A stretch of 18,079 nt of DNA from a bacterium (GTDB taxonomy: Bacteria > Chloroflexota > Dormibacteria > UBA8260 > Bog-877): NCBI GenBank assembly GCA_021802115.1, contig JAKABA010000062.1, positions 1 to 18,079 of the forward strand. The letters are read 5' to 3'. Positions 7,108-14,168 of this stretch are shown here, one piece after another. The first letter of the stretch is position 1, and each line of letters begins with the position of its first letter. Below the pieces are notes generated by a model. The model did no database searches. It had not been told where the DNA came from and saw nothing but the letters and a program-made list of their open reading frames with translations. The position numbers and the translations under genes were made by a program.

Positions 7108-7893
7108 TCAGACCTTGGCAAACCGCGGCACCCAGCATCCCCTGTGGTCACGCTCGAAATCCTGGAACACCCCCGACGCCTCCTCCACCATGATCTCCCC
7201 CACCCGCCCGAAGATGAGCCTGAGCTCCTCCTCAGCGCCGACTGCGGTCCGCATCTGGACCACGTGCCTCAGGGTGCGCAGGTTCATGGTCATGACGATG
7301 TCGGTGCTCACCCCGATCGGGGCCAGCCGGCGGAGCGCGGAGGTGGCCTCCTTCTTGATGTGAAAGGGGACCCCGTCCTCGTCCAGGCCCAACGCTTTGG
7401 CGGCCGACAGCTGGAACTCCTCGAGTCGCTCCACCAGCTCCAGAACCTGCTGGCGCACGGGCTCAAGCGCGGGGGGAACTCGAAAGCCGATGTCCACCAG
7501 GCGGACATACCGCAGGCTCTCCTGACTGTAGGCAGCACCGGCACGATGGCGCACGATCTCGTGGGTGGCGACCCGGCTCACGTTGTGGAGCGCGAAGGTG
7601 TAGTTGGCATGCTCGAGCACGCTGCCGTGGGCACTCTTGAGGATGTTCTCCAGATAGGCGCGTGGGTCCTGGCGCACCCTGGTCACGTTGGGGTTCAGCC
7701 CCGGCTCCCAACTCCTGTAACAGGTGCGCCCCGCGAACTCCACCAGCAGCTCCCCGCCACTCCCGGCCGGATCCTGGACGCGCCGTTCCAGCCAGCTCGC
7801 ACCACCCACCCGCTCCAGGTAGGACCGCATAGCGTCCAGGTCGACCGCCGGACGCGCGATGAGGTAGACCTCGGGCGCCGTCTCTCGGGGCAA
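7108..7893 (-). CDS. thyX: flavin-dependent thymidylate synthase ThyX
   Basis: ThyX converts dUMP to dTMP using methylene-tetrahydrofolate, FAD and NADPH. The 261-residue product contains the signature RHRAGAAYSQESLRYV at residues 115-130, with eight residues between RHR and the serine (the RHRx7-8S motif). HGSVLEHANYTFALHNVSR just before it contributes to FAD binding. In the C-terminal part, MTMNLRTLRHVVQMR matches the nucleotide-binding arginine region. The start is TTG at 7893; a stop codon lies directly upstream in frame, so no longer form is possible, and the next ATG (Met22) would cut into the first helix. It follows the coproheme decarboxylase by 53 bases. Confidence 0.94.
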   Translation of the reverse strand: MPRETAPEVYLIARPAVDLDAMRSYLERVGGASWLERRVQDPAGSGGELLVEFAGRTCYRSWEPGLNPNVTRVRQDPRAYLENILKSAHGSVLEHANYTFALHNVSRVATHEIVRHRAGAAYSQESLRYVRLVDIGFRVPPALEPVRQQVLELVERLEEFQLSAAKALGLDEDGVPFHIKKEATSALRRLAPIGVSTDIVMTMNLRTLRHVVQMRTAVGAEEELRLIFGRVGEIMVEEASGVFQDFERDHRGCWVPRFAKV

Positions 7894-7946
7894 CTAGCTT
7901 GCCGCCGCGGTCCCCGGGAGCAGGGCCCGGGCAGGGCTAGGCGCCA

Positions 7947-8702
7947 TCAGCCGAGGGCCTCCAGCATCTCGTCGATCTGCGCCCGGACGCAGGTGAAGCT
8001 GGGCACATCGCGCAGGGTGTAGGAGGACGCCTCAGTGTCCCGGAGCGCCTGCACACAGTCCAGGAAGTCAGCGGCCGAGTCGGTCTCGAAGGCTACCACG
8101 AACTCCTGGTCATCCAGGCCGAAGGAATAGGTGGTGTTGATCTTCACGCTGGGGTACTCGTGCCCCACCCGGATGTGCTCCTGCATCATGCGCTGGCGCT
8201 CCTCGGCGCTGAGCGCCCACCAGGCGCGGGTCTTGACGAAGGGATAGACGAACAGGTAGCGGCTCTTGCCAGGAGCCAGGACCAACCGGTCGGTGGTGCC
8301 GCCCTGGTTGGGGTGCTCGGTGTCGACGTAGATGGAGCGCTTGGTCATGGCGGTGTAGCTGTGCGAGCACTGAAGGTATCCCGCCAGCGCCGATCGATTG
8401 ATGTCGGTGAACAGGGCCTGCAGCCGCTCGGCCTCCTCGCTCACCGCCCAGATCATCATGTCGCTGTCGCCCCTGGTCCCCACCAGGGTGAAAGTTCGCA
8501 TCAGGATGCGGCGGCTGTGCTCCTCTAGCACCGCGGCCAGCTCGCGACGATGCTCGGCCCGGGTGTCCGCCGACAGGCGGCGCCACTCCGGCTGCACCTT
8601 GTAGAAGGCGAATCTGACCAGCTGTCGCGGGGCCGGCTTGGTCGCGTCCCGGACCAGCACCGGCCCCACCACCGTTCGCGTCGCAGTCGAGGTCTGGCTC
8701 AC
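7947..8702 (-). CDS. hemQ: coproheme decarboxylase, HemQ/ChdC type (chlorite dismutase fold)
   Basis: This 251-residue enzyme carries out the last step of the coproporphyrin-dependent haem pathway, oxidatively decarboxylating coproheme to haem b. Key residues of the family are visible: Tyr153 and Lys157 in LFVYPFVKT (the catalytic tyrosine and lysine) and His176 in MMQEHIRVG, the proximal haem ligand. The decarboxylase tyrosine argues for ChdC rather than true chlorite dismutase. SYTAMTKRSIYVD and the C-terminal FETDSAADFLDCVQALR are also typical. The GTG at 8702 overlaps the zinc-ribbon stop as GTGA; longer in-frame starts run into that gene. Other haem genes (hemH, hemY) are not in the window. 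Confidence 0.92.
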   Translation of the reverse strand: MSQTSTATRTVVGPVLVRDATKPAPRQLVRFAFYKVQPEWRRLSADTRAEHRRELAAVLEEHSRRILMRTFTLVGTRGDSDMMIWAVSEEAERLQALFTDINRSALAGYLQCSHSYTAMTKRSIYVDTEHPNQGGTTDRLVLAPGKSRYLFVYPFVKTRAWWALSAEERQRMMQEHIRVGHEYPSVKINTTYSFGLDDQEFVVAFETDSAADFLDCVQALRDTEASSYTLRDVPSFTCVRAQIDEMLEALG

Positions 8703-8914
8703 CCCCTGTGCACCTCGAAGTTGGCCAGGCGCGGTCCCGGGCTGGAGATGACCACGGTGTGCCCGCAGCGTGGACAGACATGCACGGCCCCCGAGCGGGT
8801 CACCACCCGCCCCCCCTCCAGCTGCACCTGACACTCCGGGCCATCGACGCGCCTCCATGTGAGATCTGTCGCCCCACAATGATCGCAGGTGTCCGGAGGC
8901 GGGTTGTTAAGCAT
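8699..8914 (-). CDS. small zinc-ribbon protein, unknown role
   Basis: The 71-residue product has two CxxC knuckles, CDHC (residues 10-13) and CPRC (47-50), arranged as a single zinc ribbon, with a lone Cys28 between. The middle carries a beta-hairpin-like stretch (VQLEGGRVVTRSGAVHV). I do not recognise a named family. The ATG at 8914 overlaps the end of the upstream M20 gene by eight bases, and its stop overlaps hemQ as GTGA, so it is sandwiched in one translationally coupled unit. That position suggests it is co-produced with coproheme decarboxylase; any functional link is inference. Confidence 0.75.
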   Translation of the reverse strand: MLNNPPPDTCDHCGATDLTWRRVDGPECQVQLEGGRVVTRSGAVHVCPRCGHTVVISSPGPRLANFEVHRG

Positions 8915-10100
8915 CGGGCCGCCCCGACTCGCAGAAGGACAGGGCCGCCCGAGCCATGACCTCCACCCCCACCGGGAGGCAGGCTTCGTCCAGGTCGAAA
9001 GCCGGATGGTGATGTGGCGCGGTGATTCCCGCCTCGGCATTGCCGGCCCCGAGCAGAAAGTAGCAACCCGGTACCGCCCGTAGGAACAGCGATACGTCGT
9101 CGCCGACCGTGACCGGCTCTGGATCGATCAGGACCACCCCAGGGCTGGCGGAGACCGCCGCCCTCACCAGCTGGGCCATCCGGGCGTCGCTCACGACCGG
9201 CGGGCACCCGGGCCCGCGCTCGGTTCGGGCGCTCGCGCCGAAACTGGCGGCGATCCCCTGGGCCACCTCGGAGATCCGGCGGAGCAGCCGATCCCGGTCC
9301 TCGACCGTGAAGGCGCGCACCGTCCCGGTCAAGGTGACCGTATCCGGAATCACGTTGAAGGCGACCCCACCCTCGATCTTGCCCACCGTCACCACGGCCG
9401 CCTGAAACGGCGAGGTCTCCCGTGAGACCAGGGTCTGCAGTGCCAGCACCACCATGCTGGCGATGGGGATGGGGTCCAGCGCCTGGTGCGGCAGGGCGCC
9501 GTGGCCGCCCCGACCCTCGATGACCACCCTGAATTCATCCGCGGAGGCGAAGATGGCACCCTCCCGCACCCCGACCGTGCCGGCCGGAAGCCCGCTCCAT
9601 ACGTGCAGCCCGAGCGCCCCCTCCATCTCCGGGTTAGACATCGCCCCTTGGTCGATCATCTCCTGGGCTCCGCCCGCGGTCTCCTCGGCGGGCTGGAAGG
9701 CGAACCGGATCGTCCCGGCAAGCGCAGAGCGCATCCCGGTGAGCAGCTCAGCCACCCCCAGAGCGACCGCCACATGGGCGTCGTGGCCGCACGCGTGCAT
9801 CGCCCCGTCCACCAACGATCGGTAGGGCCGGTCGGCGCCACGCTCGAGGAGGGGTAGGGCATCGATGTCCGCCCTCAGCAGAAGCCGATGACCACCCGGA
9901 CGTGCACCGTCCAGATCCGCAACCACCGCGCGGCCCTCGACCAGCCGCTTAGGGGTCAGCCCGAGGGTTCGCAGGCGCTGGGCGATGAAGTCGGCGGTGC
10001 CCCGCTCGTGACCGGAGAGCTCCGGATGCTGATGCAGGTGCCGGCGATCCGCGACCAGGCTAGGGCGCAGCCCCTGGACCGCCTCGTGGATATCAGTCAT
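8907..10100 (-). CDS. M20 family amidohydrolase (hippurate hydrolase / aminoacylase-like)
   Basis: This 397-residue cytoplasmic metallopeptidase resembles N-acyl-amino-acid amidohydrolases. Metal-binding motifs are clear: HACGHDAHVA (Cys104, His106), PAEETAGGA (Glu139-Glu140) and GLHVW (His166); a C-terminal histidine cluster APHHHPAFDLDE supplies the last ligand. RRHLHQHPELSGHE at residues 19-32 is the standard N-terminal signature, and residues around 190-300 form the dimerisation lid. An AGGAGT ribosome binding site six bases before the ATG at 10100 fixes the start. It overlaps the receiver-like gene upstream and the zinc ribbon downstream by eight bases each. The substrate cannot be read from sequence. 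Confidence 0.92.
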   Translation of the reverse strand: MTDIHEAVQGLRPSLVADRRHLHQHPELSGHERGTADFIAQRLRTLGLTPKRLVEGRAVVADLDGARPGGHRLLLRADIDALPLLERGADRPYRSLVDGAMHACGHDAHVAVALGVAELLTGMRSALAGTIRFAFQPAEETAGGAQEMIDQGAMSNPEMEGALGLHVWSGLPAGTVGVREGAIFASADEFRVVIEGRGGHGALPHQALDPIPIASMVVLALQTLVSRETSPFQAAVVTVGKIEGGVAFNVIPDTVTLTGTVRAFTVEDRDRLLRRISEVAQGIAASFGASARTERGPGCPPVVSDARMAQLVRAAVSASPGVVLIDPEPVTVGDDVSLFLRAVPGCYFLLGAGNAEAGITAPHHHPAFDLDEACLPVGVEVMARAALSFCESGRPDA

Positions 10101-10518
10101 GCGTACTCCTCGTCGATCTGGCAGGATCTTCCGCCCGGGCGAGCAGCCCCTCCAGGACCACCGGCAGAGCGCTGTTGGCAACCACCCGGTCGGCCCCCGC
10201 GGCCCGGGCTCGCCTCCCCAAGTCTCGCATCAGAACATGGGGGCCAAAGGCGACGATCAGCGGGGGCGGGGTCACCTGCGAGAGCCCGCGCATCGTCTGC
10301 AATCGAGACTCCTGGTCCCGGTTCAGGTCAACCAGCACCAGCTGCAAGCCGCTGAGGTCGGCACCGTGGGCGATCGATCGCAGGCTGAGACCATGGTGGC
10401 CCAGGATGGCGGAAAGCCGCGACGTGACCATCAGATCCGCCCCCACCATCCCCACCGGTGCTGACCGTCGGAGTGGGTCATCGCGGCCGATTCCCGATGG
10501 CGATCCCTCACTGGTCAC
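10093..10518 (-). CDS. degenerate receiver-domain (REC-like) protein
   Basis: The 141-residue product looks like a response-regulator receiver fold with no output domain. Strand 1 is APVGMVGADLMVTSRL; strand 3 LQLVLVDLN places Asp64 at the phosphoacceptor position; PPLIVAFGP and GADRVVANSALPVVLEGLL match strands 4 and 5. The acidic pair usually after strand 1 is reduced to one Asp, and the conserved lysine before the last proline is missing, so phosphorylation is doubtful. The GTG at 10518 is supported by a TACCCT hexamer six bases before it. It heads a coupled run (M20, zinc ribbon, hemQ, then thyX and VOC). No histidine kinase is nearby. Confidence 0.7.
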   Translation of the reverse strand: MTSEGSPSGIGRDDPLRRSAPVGMVGADLMVTSRLSAILGHHGLSLRSIAHGADLSGLQLVLVDLNRDQESRLQTMRGLSQVTPPPLIVAFGPHVLMRDLGRRARAAGADRVVANSALPVVLEGLLARAEDPARSTRSTHD

Positions 10519-10524
10519 TCCGCT

Positions 10525-10530
10525 AGGGTA
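10525..10530 (-). promoter_or_regulatory. -10 element TACCCT, leaderless promoter of the REC-M20-hemQ-thyX run
   Basis: TACCCT on the minus strand ends six bases before the GTG at 10518, so transcription would start at the start codon. No clear -35. This is the only promoter-like site I see for the next six genes. Confidence 0.45.
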
Positions 10531-10869
10531 CGCGTGACGCTGGCCCGACCCGATGGCGGCCCGGGCATCGACCACCCGCGCGCCCGGCTGCCGCCTCCAC
10601 TCGAGCCCTGACCGAGTAGGCAAGTGTTCTCGAGCGAAGCGCCGCCTTCCTGCTCGGACCCGATCGGCCTCTTCGCGGTGGAGCGGGCAACCCGGATGAC
10701 GGAAGCGCTCTGATGAGCCCGGGCCCGAGGCGATGCCGCGCCGGCCGTCGGTGATCAGCGAGGCTTGGCGGCCGCCCGGCTCCGCCAGGCCTCTCGTGGC
10801 CCATGCGGCTTCCTGCAAGCAGGTGACCCTTGTGGAACGTGCCTCCCGCCCTCCGAGCCTCAGGAGGAC
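10531..10869. other. intergenic stretch without a recognisable gene
   Basis: About 340 GC-rich bases separate the receiver-like gene from the hairpin after the MOSC gene. Open frames cross it on both strands, but each is an extension of a neighbour or an alternate-frame shadow without a family match or start signal. I looked for RNase P, SRP and tmRNA landmarks, tRNA T-loops and common riboswitch cores and found none. There are several GC-rich self-complementary patches. A small structured RNA cannot be excluded. Confidence 0.4.
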
Positions 10870-10889
10870 GGTCGAGGAACCCTCGGACC
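10870..10889 (-). terminator. hairpin after the MOSC gene
   Basis: GGTCGAGG and CCTCGGACC pair across a three-base loop with one bulged base, five bases past the MOSC stop. No T-run follows, so termination is probable only by analogy with GC-rich genomes that use U-less hairpins. Confidence 0.35.
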
Positions 10890-10893
10890 GGAC

Positions 10894-11577
10894 TCAGGAC
10901 TCGACAACAACCGGACTTCCCGGCGCGATCCGCCCCGGAACCACAACTTCGGCGTAGACCCCCATCATGGCCTGCCTGGTCTCCACCAGATGGCGGAGCA
11001 GTCCCGGCCACCCAGCGTACGTATCCGGGTCTCGGGTCGTGACCACGCAGCGGGCACATTCCGAGAGCACGCGCACGACCGCCGCGCCGATGTGAAGGTG
11101 CGCGCCCAGCCATTCTCGTTCCGCATCGACCTGACCGGGGTCGGCAGCGATGAACAGGTTGGCCCGAAACCTCCTGGGATCCACGTGTCGGTTCACGGCC
11201 GCGGCGACGCCGATCACGCTCGGCAGCAGCACCAGGTGGAGAGGTGAGTCATCGAACGCCCCTCCGACCACCTCCGCCAGCTCGAGGGGACGCTGACACA
11301 CCTCCCGCAGCCGGTTGGCGACGGCGGGGTGGCGCCAGGGAGTGGGCGGCAGGTCGGGGCCGGTGACCACCGCGCCGTCGGCGGCGCACACCGCGCGGAA
11401 CCTCAGGAGCCCCGGCAGCCCACGCGCGCTCACGGGGTGGTCAGGGCGACGGCTCTGACGATCGAAGGCGGCGATCCCGCGATCGCCCGTCAGCCCGCGA
11501 ACCCCAAGGTTGGCCGACCGCAGCTGCTCTCCGGCCATCGACTTGACGGGATACCGCCAGATCTCCGCGATCTCCAT
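10894..11577 (-). CDS. MOSC domain protein, mARC-like molybdenum enzyme
   Basis: The 227-residue protein has the MOSC N-terminal beta-barrel (IAEIWRYPVKSMAGEQL) followed by the MOSC domain with RRFRANLFI and ECARCVVTTRDPDTYAG. The last motif matches the eukaryotic mARC / bacterial YcbX group, where the cysteine before the TT pair (Cys177 here) is the molybdenum ligand. Such proteins reduce N-hydroxylated compounds. There is no fused ferredoxin domain (YcbX has one), so an external electron donor is needed. A TAGAAT hexamer ends nine bases before the ATG. The gene is divergent from an A-type Fe-S carrier across 54 bases. The family is firm; the exact reaction is inferred. Confidence 0.9.
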   Translation of the reverse strand: MEIAEIWRYPVKSMAGEQLRSANLGVRGLTGDRGIAAFDRQSRRPDHPVSARGLPGLLRFRAVCAADGAVVTGPDLPPTPWRHPAVANRLREVCQRPLELAEVVGGAFDDSPLHLVLLPSVIGVAAAVNRHVDPRRFRANLFIAADPGQVDAEREWLGAHLHIGAAVVRVLSECARCVVTTRDPDTYAGWPGLLRHLVETRQAMMGVYAEVVVPGRIAPGSPVVVES

Positions 11578-11586
11578 GTCCGACCG

Positions 11587-11592
11587 ATTCTA
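11587..11592 (-). promoter_or_regulatory. -10 element TAGAAT, MOSC gene promoter
   Basis: TAGAAT on the minus strand ends nine bases before the MOSC ATG, giving an mRNA with at most a few leader bases. It is one half of a 54-base divergent promoter region. Confidence 0.5.
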
Positions 11593-11619
11593 CTGGAGGG
11601 CTCTCGGCCAGAATGCACC

Positions 11620-11625
11620 TACAAT
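11620..11625 (+). promoter_or_regulatory. -10 element TACAAT, leaderless promoter of the second A-type carrier
   Basis: TACAAT is the best -10 match in the window. It ends six bases before the ATG at 11632, placing transcription start on the start codon itself. AAGGG lies directly against the ATG, too close to be a ribosome binding site. Confidence 0.55.
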
Positions 11626-11631
11626 CAAGGG

Positions 11632-12027
11632 ATGCAACCGCCGCTGCTGGCCACCCGCGACGCCCTGGAGGAGATCCGTGCTTGGAAGGCTCGGGTCCAG
11701 CAGCCCGACGCGGTTTTCCGCGTCGACGTGCGGCTGGGGGGGTGCCGGGGCTTCAAGCTCTTCTTCGATCTGGAGGAGGCGGCGGCCACCGATGACGTGG
11801 TCACTGAGGTGGAGGGCGTACGCATCGTCGTCCAAGAAGACGGACTCCCGCTGGTCGCGGGGTCGATCCTTGACTTCGAGGACAGCTACCGCGGGCGAGG
11901 CTTCCGGCTGGCGAATCCCAGGGCGCGCAACGCCTGCGGCTGCGGCACCTCCTTCATGGCTGACTACCCCGGACAGGCCGAACCAGAGTCGGAATTGGTG
12001 GTGGCGGAGGCTCCCACTCCTCACTGA
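11632..12027 (+). CDS. second A-type iron-sulfur carrier-like protein (HesB/IscA family)
   Basis: The 131-residue product keeps the three cluster ligands of A-type carriers: Cys38 in LGGCRGFKLFF and Cys102/Cys104 in NACGCGTSF. It is clearly different from the protein at 5609: the glycine-rich loop reads GGCRGF rather than GGCSGF, and an acidic 20-residue tail follows the CxC. It probably carries or delivers Fe-S clusters in the cytoplasm. The frame is open further upstream, but that part is antisense to the MOSC gene; the ATG at 11632 is fixed by the TACAAT six bases before it. It is divergent from the MOSC gene and converges with the gene at 12044. Confidence 0.88.
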   Translation: MQPPLLATRDALEEIRAWKARVQQPDAVFRVDVRLGGCRGFKLFFDLEEAAATDDVVTEVEGVRIVVQEDGLPLVAGSILDFEDSYRGRGFRLANPRARNACGCGTSFMADYPGQAEPESELVVAEAPTPH

Positions 12028-12050
12028 CCCTGCCGCGCCCCGGTCAGTGA
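12021..12050. terminator. bidirectional inverted repeat spanning two convergent stop codons
   Basis: TCACTGACC and GGTCAGTGA form a perfect nine-base stem around a 12-base loop. The plus-strand gene's TGA lies in the left arm and the minus-strand gene's TGA lies in the right arm. There is no T-run, but position and symmetry fit a shared terminator for the convergent genes, whose stop codons are only 16 bases apart. Confidence 0.6.
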
Positions 12051-12256
12051 CGACGGCAGCGGATGGGGATCGTCCGCAAGATCCGACCGCGCAACTCGCC
12101 ACCGGCCACCGGGGTCAGGAGTAGGGCCAGCACGATCCCGACCAGGATTCCCCGGCGGAAGCCGCGCAGATAGCGTCGCACCGGCCGGACGATCTCTTCG
12201 TCGACCGCGGTCAGGAACGCCCCTATCCGCTCCTCGGGAGAGCCCGCCCGACTCAT
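12044..12256 (-). CDS. small membrane protein, single transmembrane helix
   Basis: This 70-residue protein has an acidic-to-basic N-terminal half (EERIGAFLTAVDEEIVRPVRR), one hydrophobic segment RGILVGIVLALLLTPVAGGEL at about 36-56, and a basic tail. The glycine-rich helix and size resemble YtxH-like stress or envelope proteins, as for its neighbour, but I do not recognise a defined family. Its ATG overlaps the stop of the upstream gene as ATGA, so the two are coupled and may act together. The longer open frame upstream overlaps that gene and is not used. Confidence 0.65.
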   Translation of the reverse strand: MSRAGSPEERIGAFLTAVDEEIVRPVRRYLRGFRRGILVGIVLALLLTPVAGGELRGRILRTIPIRCRRH

Positions 12257-12570
12257 GCGCCGCCGCCGTTGCGACTCGCCTGCGTCGGCAGACCCGCACC
12301 GCTCTCTGCCAGCCGGTGCCGGGCGGTGTGCACCACGGGCTGGACCATCCTGCCTGCCGAGTCGGCCGCATCCGCCACCACCCGGAGCGCGGGCTGAACT
12401 GTTCGCCATCCCGAGGCGACGCCGTTCGCCACGCGCTCGGCGCGGTGGCGACTCCTGTGGTAGGTGGTCTCGATCGCCATCCGGGTGTCCCGGCCCGGGC
12501 GCGGCGCGATCAGGACCCCGATCACCGCGCCGGCCATGACTCCATGTGAGAATCCCTTCAAATATCCCAT
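12253..12570 (-). CDS. YtxH-like small membrane protein
   Basis: This 105-residue protein begins with a glycine-rich hydrophobic segment, GFSHGVMAGAVIGVLIAPRPG, the hallmark of YtxH-type proteins (helix ending in an APxxG turn). A long, probably helical, basic region follows. A GGAGG ribosome binding site lies five bases before the ATG at 12570, one of the clearest in the window. It is the first gene of a two-gene unit with the smaller membrane protein at 12044. Function is unknown; related proteins in Firmicutes are linked to general stress. Confidence 0.72.
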   Translation of the reverse strand: MGYLKGFSHGVMAGAVIGVLIAPRPGRDTRMAIETTYHRSRHRAERVANGVASGWRTVQPALRVVADAADSAGRMVQPVVHTARHRLAESGAGLPTQASRNGGGA

Positions 12571-12741
12571 CGCTGCCTCCGAGCTTGGCTGGTCACGGAC
12601 CTAATCAAAGCACGCCGCGGCCCCTCCGAGGGGATCCGGCTTGGAAGGTGCGCCAGAAAGCCCGCCACCCCGCCAACGTGAACCCCCGGGCGCCGACCCT
12701 GGGCTGACGGGGACGCCCTGCCCGGAGGGGCCCCGCGAGAT

Positions 12742-13512
12742 TCAGTAGAGAGCTGCGGCCAGCCGGCTCCGGCCCTCCACCACCGCGGGGTGGTCGGGAC
12801 CTAGCTGCTCGAAGCAGTAAAGGCAGATTCGCCGCAACCGGTCACGCGCATCACCGGAGTGGGAGGCGACCATGGTCGTCGCGCGGGCAGCAGCCTCGTC
12901 CCAGCGCTCGGCGGCCAGCTGCGCGAGCAGATCGGTGTCGCTCGGATCGTGACTCTGCTGCTGGCACAGCTCGGCCCAGGCCGCGAGCCCGTCACAGGTG
13001 CGGTCCTGAGGTGCCTGGCCGGCCACCTCGAGGGCCTCGGCACAATTCCCGTTCCGGATCAACAGCAGGGTCAGCGCCCGCCTGGCCGGCAGGTGGGACG
13101 GATCGAGGCTCAGCGCCTCCCGCAGCGAGGCTTCATCGCCCAGCTCAACCAGCCGGTCCGCCGGCGAGGGCAGGAGCCCACTCAAAAACGACCTCACCAT
13201 GGTGGCGGGCTGAGCCCCAACGAACTCCGCCACGACCTCGCCGCCCCGAAACGCCTTAACGGCCGGGATGCCGCGAACCTGATAGCGCTGCGCCAGTTCC
13301 TGGTTGGCGTCGACGTCGAGGGTGCGGAGCAGGACCGCCCCTTCCATGGAGTCCACCGCGGCCTCCAGCACCGGGCCGAGCTGCCGACATGGTCCGCACC
13401 AGCTGGCCCAGAAGTCGACCACCACCGGGACCTCCCGGGAGCGCTCGATCACCTCTTGGGCGAAGGTCGACGAGTCGACCGCCATCCTTACCGCCGGGGC
13501 TGTGGGGCTCAT
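12742..13512 (-). CDS. thioredoxin-domain protein with TPR-like C-terminus (CnoX/YbbN-like)
   Basis: The 256-residue protein has a thioredoxin fold at about residues 12-115 with active site WCGPC (Cys39, Cys42), cis-proline region RGIPAVKAF, and a C-terminal half of helical repeats (ALSLDPSHLPARRALTLLL and similar). This architecture is that of CnoX/YbbN, chaperone-redox proteins that protect clients from oxidation; most CnoX in other bacteria lack redox activity, while this one keeps both cysteines. ATG at 13512 lies three bases after the previous stop; an ATG nine codons later (13485), preceded by GTAAGG, is a credible alternative. It is the last gene of a csp-unknown-trx unit. Confidence 0.88.
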   Translation of the reverse strand: MSPTAPAVRMAVDSSTFAQEVIERSREVPVVVDFWASWCGPCRQLGPVLEAAVDSMEGAVLLRTLDVDANQELAQRYQVRGIPAVKAFRGGEVVAEFVGAQPATMVRSFLSGLLPSPADRLVELGDEASLREALSLDPSHLPARRALTLLLIRNGNCAEALEVAGQAPQDRTCDGLAAWAELCQQQSHDPSDTDLLAQLAAERWDEAAARATTMVASHSGDARDRLRRICLYCFEQLGPDHPAVVEGRSRLAAALY

Positions 13513-13515
13513 GGC

Positions 13516-13941
13516 TCAGGGGATCGGCCGGCGGCGGTCGTCGGTCTCGACCACACCGGTCCCATGGGTGCACACACGATCGGCCCAGCCCAGATAGTTC
13601 TGCACGATCCTCACTGCCGAGGGAACCATCGACCGCCGCCGAGCCTCGGCGGTGTCAGCATGCACCGACAGCGCCGCATGGACGGCGGCGACGTGACGGA
13701 GGAACTCGTCGTGGGTGATCCGCGCCTCCCCAAGTGGGGCCCACAGGTCGGGAGGGAAGCCCAGCGCGCGCATCGCGCGCTGGGCGTCTCTCACATCGAA
13801 TAGACAGGTCTTCCGTCGCCCGTCATGCAAGAACCCGCACTGCCAGGGGTCGTAAAGCGAATTACGAGCCGGCGGGAGGTCAGGATGAAGGCGCCGAAAG
13901 GGGCGCTGGACCGGCGGCTTGCCGACGGCCTGCGCCACCAT
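13516..13941 (-). CDS. hypothetical protein, 141 aa
   Basis: I do not recognise this family. The product has a proline- and arginine-rich N-terminus, then NSLYDPWQCGFLHDGRRKTC and a mainly helical remainder (RDAQRAMRALGFPPDLW, EFLRHVAAVHAALSVHAD). Three cysteines (35, 46 and about 123) and several histidines are present but no classical metal motif. There is no signal peptide or membrane helix. Its ATG shares a base with the cold-shock stop (TGATG) and its stop lies three bases before the thioredoxin-like gene, so it is clearly part of that unit. Its context suggests a role in cold or redox stress, which is inference only. A later start is possible because the first 25 residues look disordered. 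Confidence 0.72.
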   Translation of the reverse strand: MVAQAVGKPPVQRPFRRLHPDLPPARNSLYDPWQCGFLHDGRRKTCLFDVRDAQRAMRALGFPPDLWAPLGEARITHDEFLRHVAAVHAALSVHADTAEARRRSMVPSAVRIVQNYLGWADRVCTHGTGVVETDDRRRPIP

Positions 13942-14138
13942 CAGGCTGCGCGAACGCGCCCCGCCCGAGGCCCCCTGGTGCTTGGCTCAATCTCAAACTC
14001 GACCTGAGCGCCGCGGGTCAGCTGCTCGAAGGCACCGCCCTCCACGCTGGAACGGTGGAAGAAGTACTCCACGCCATCCTCAGCGGCTAGAAACCCGAAC
14101 CCGCGCTCATTGACTGACTTGATTGTTCCGATCGGCAT
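13941..14138 (-). CDS. cold shock domain protein (CspA family)
   Basis: This 65-residue single-domain protein binds single-stranded RNA or DNA. The RNP1-type motif ERGFGFLA and RNP2-type VEYFFHRSSV are both present, with GTIKSVN in the first strand, as in CspA. A GGGAG ribosome binding site about seven bases before the ATG defines the start. The mRNA leader is predicted to be about 100 bases long and contains a strong hairpin (14169-14203), which is reminiscent of cold-shock leaders. It is the first gene of a unit with an unknown protein and a thioredoxin-like protein, an unusual partnership for csp. Confidence 0.93.
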   Translation of the reverse strand: MPIGTIKSVNERGFGFLAAEDGVEYFFHRSSVEGGAFEQLTRGAQVEFEIEPSTRGPRAGRVRAA

Positions 14139-14168
14139 CTACCATCTCCCGTGCCGCTACGCGGCCAT

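Noticed and set aside
12619..12732. Inverted repeat GGCCCCTCCG / CGGAGGGGCC separated by 94 bases
   Set aside because: Ten-base GC-only matches at this distance are easily expected by chance in such GC-rich sequence, although the right arm follows the thioredoxin-like gene and might add to its terminator.
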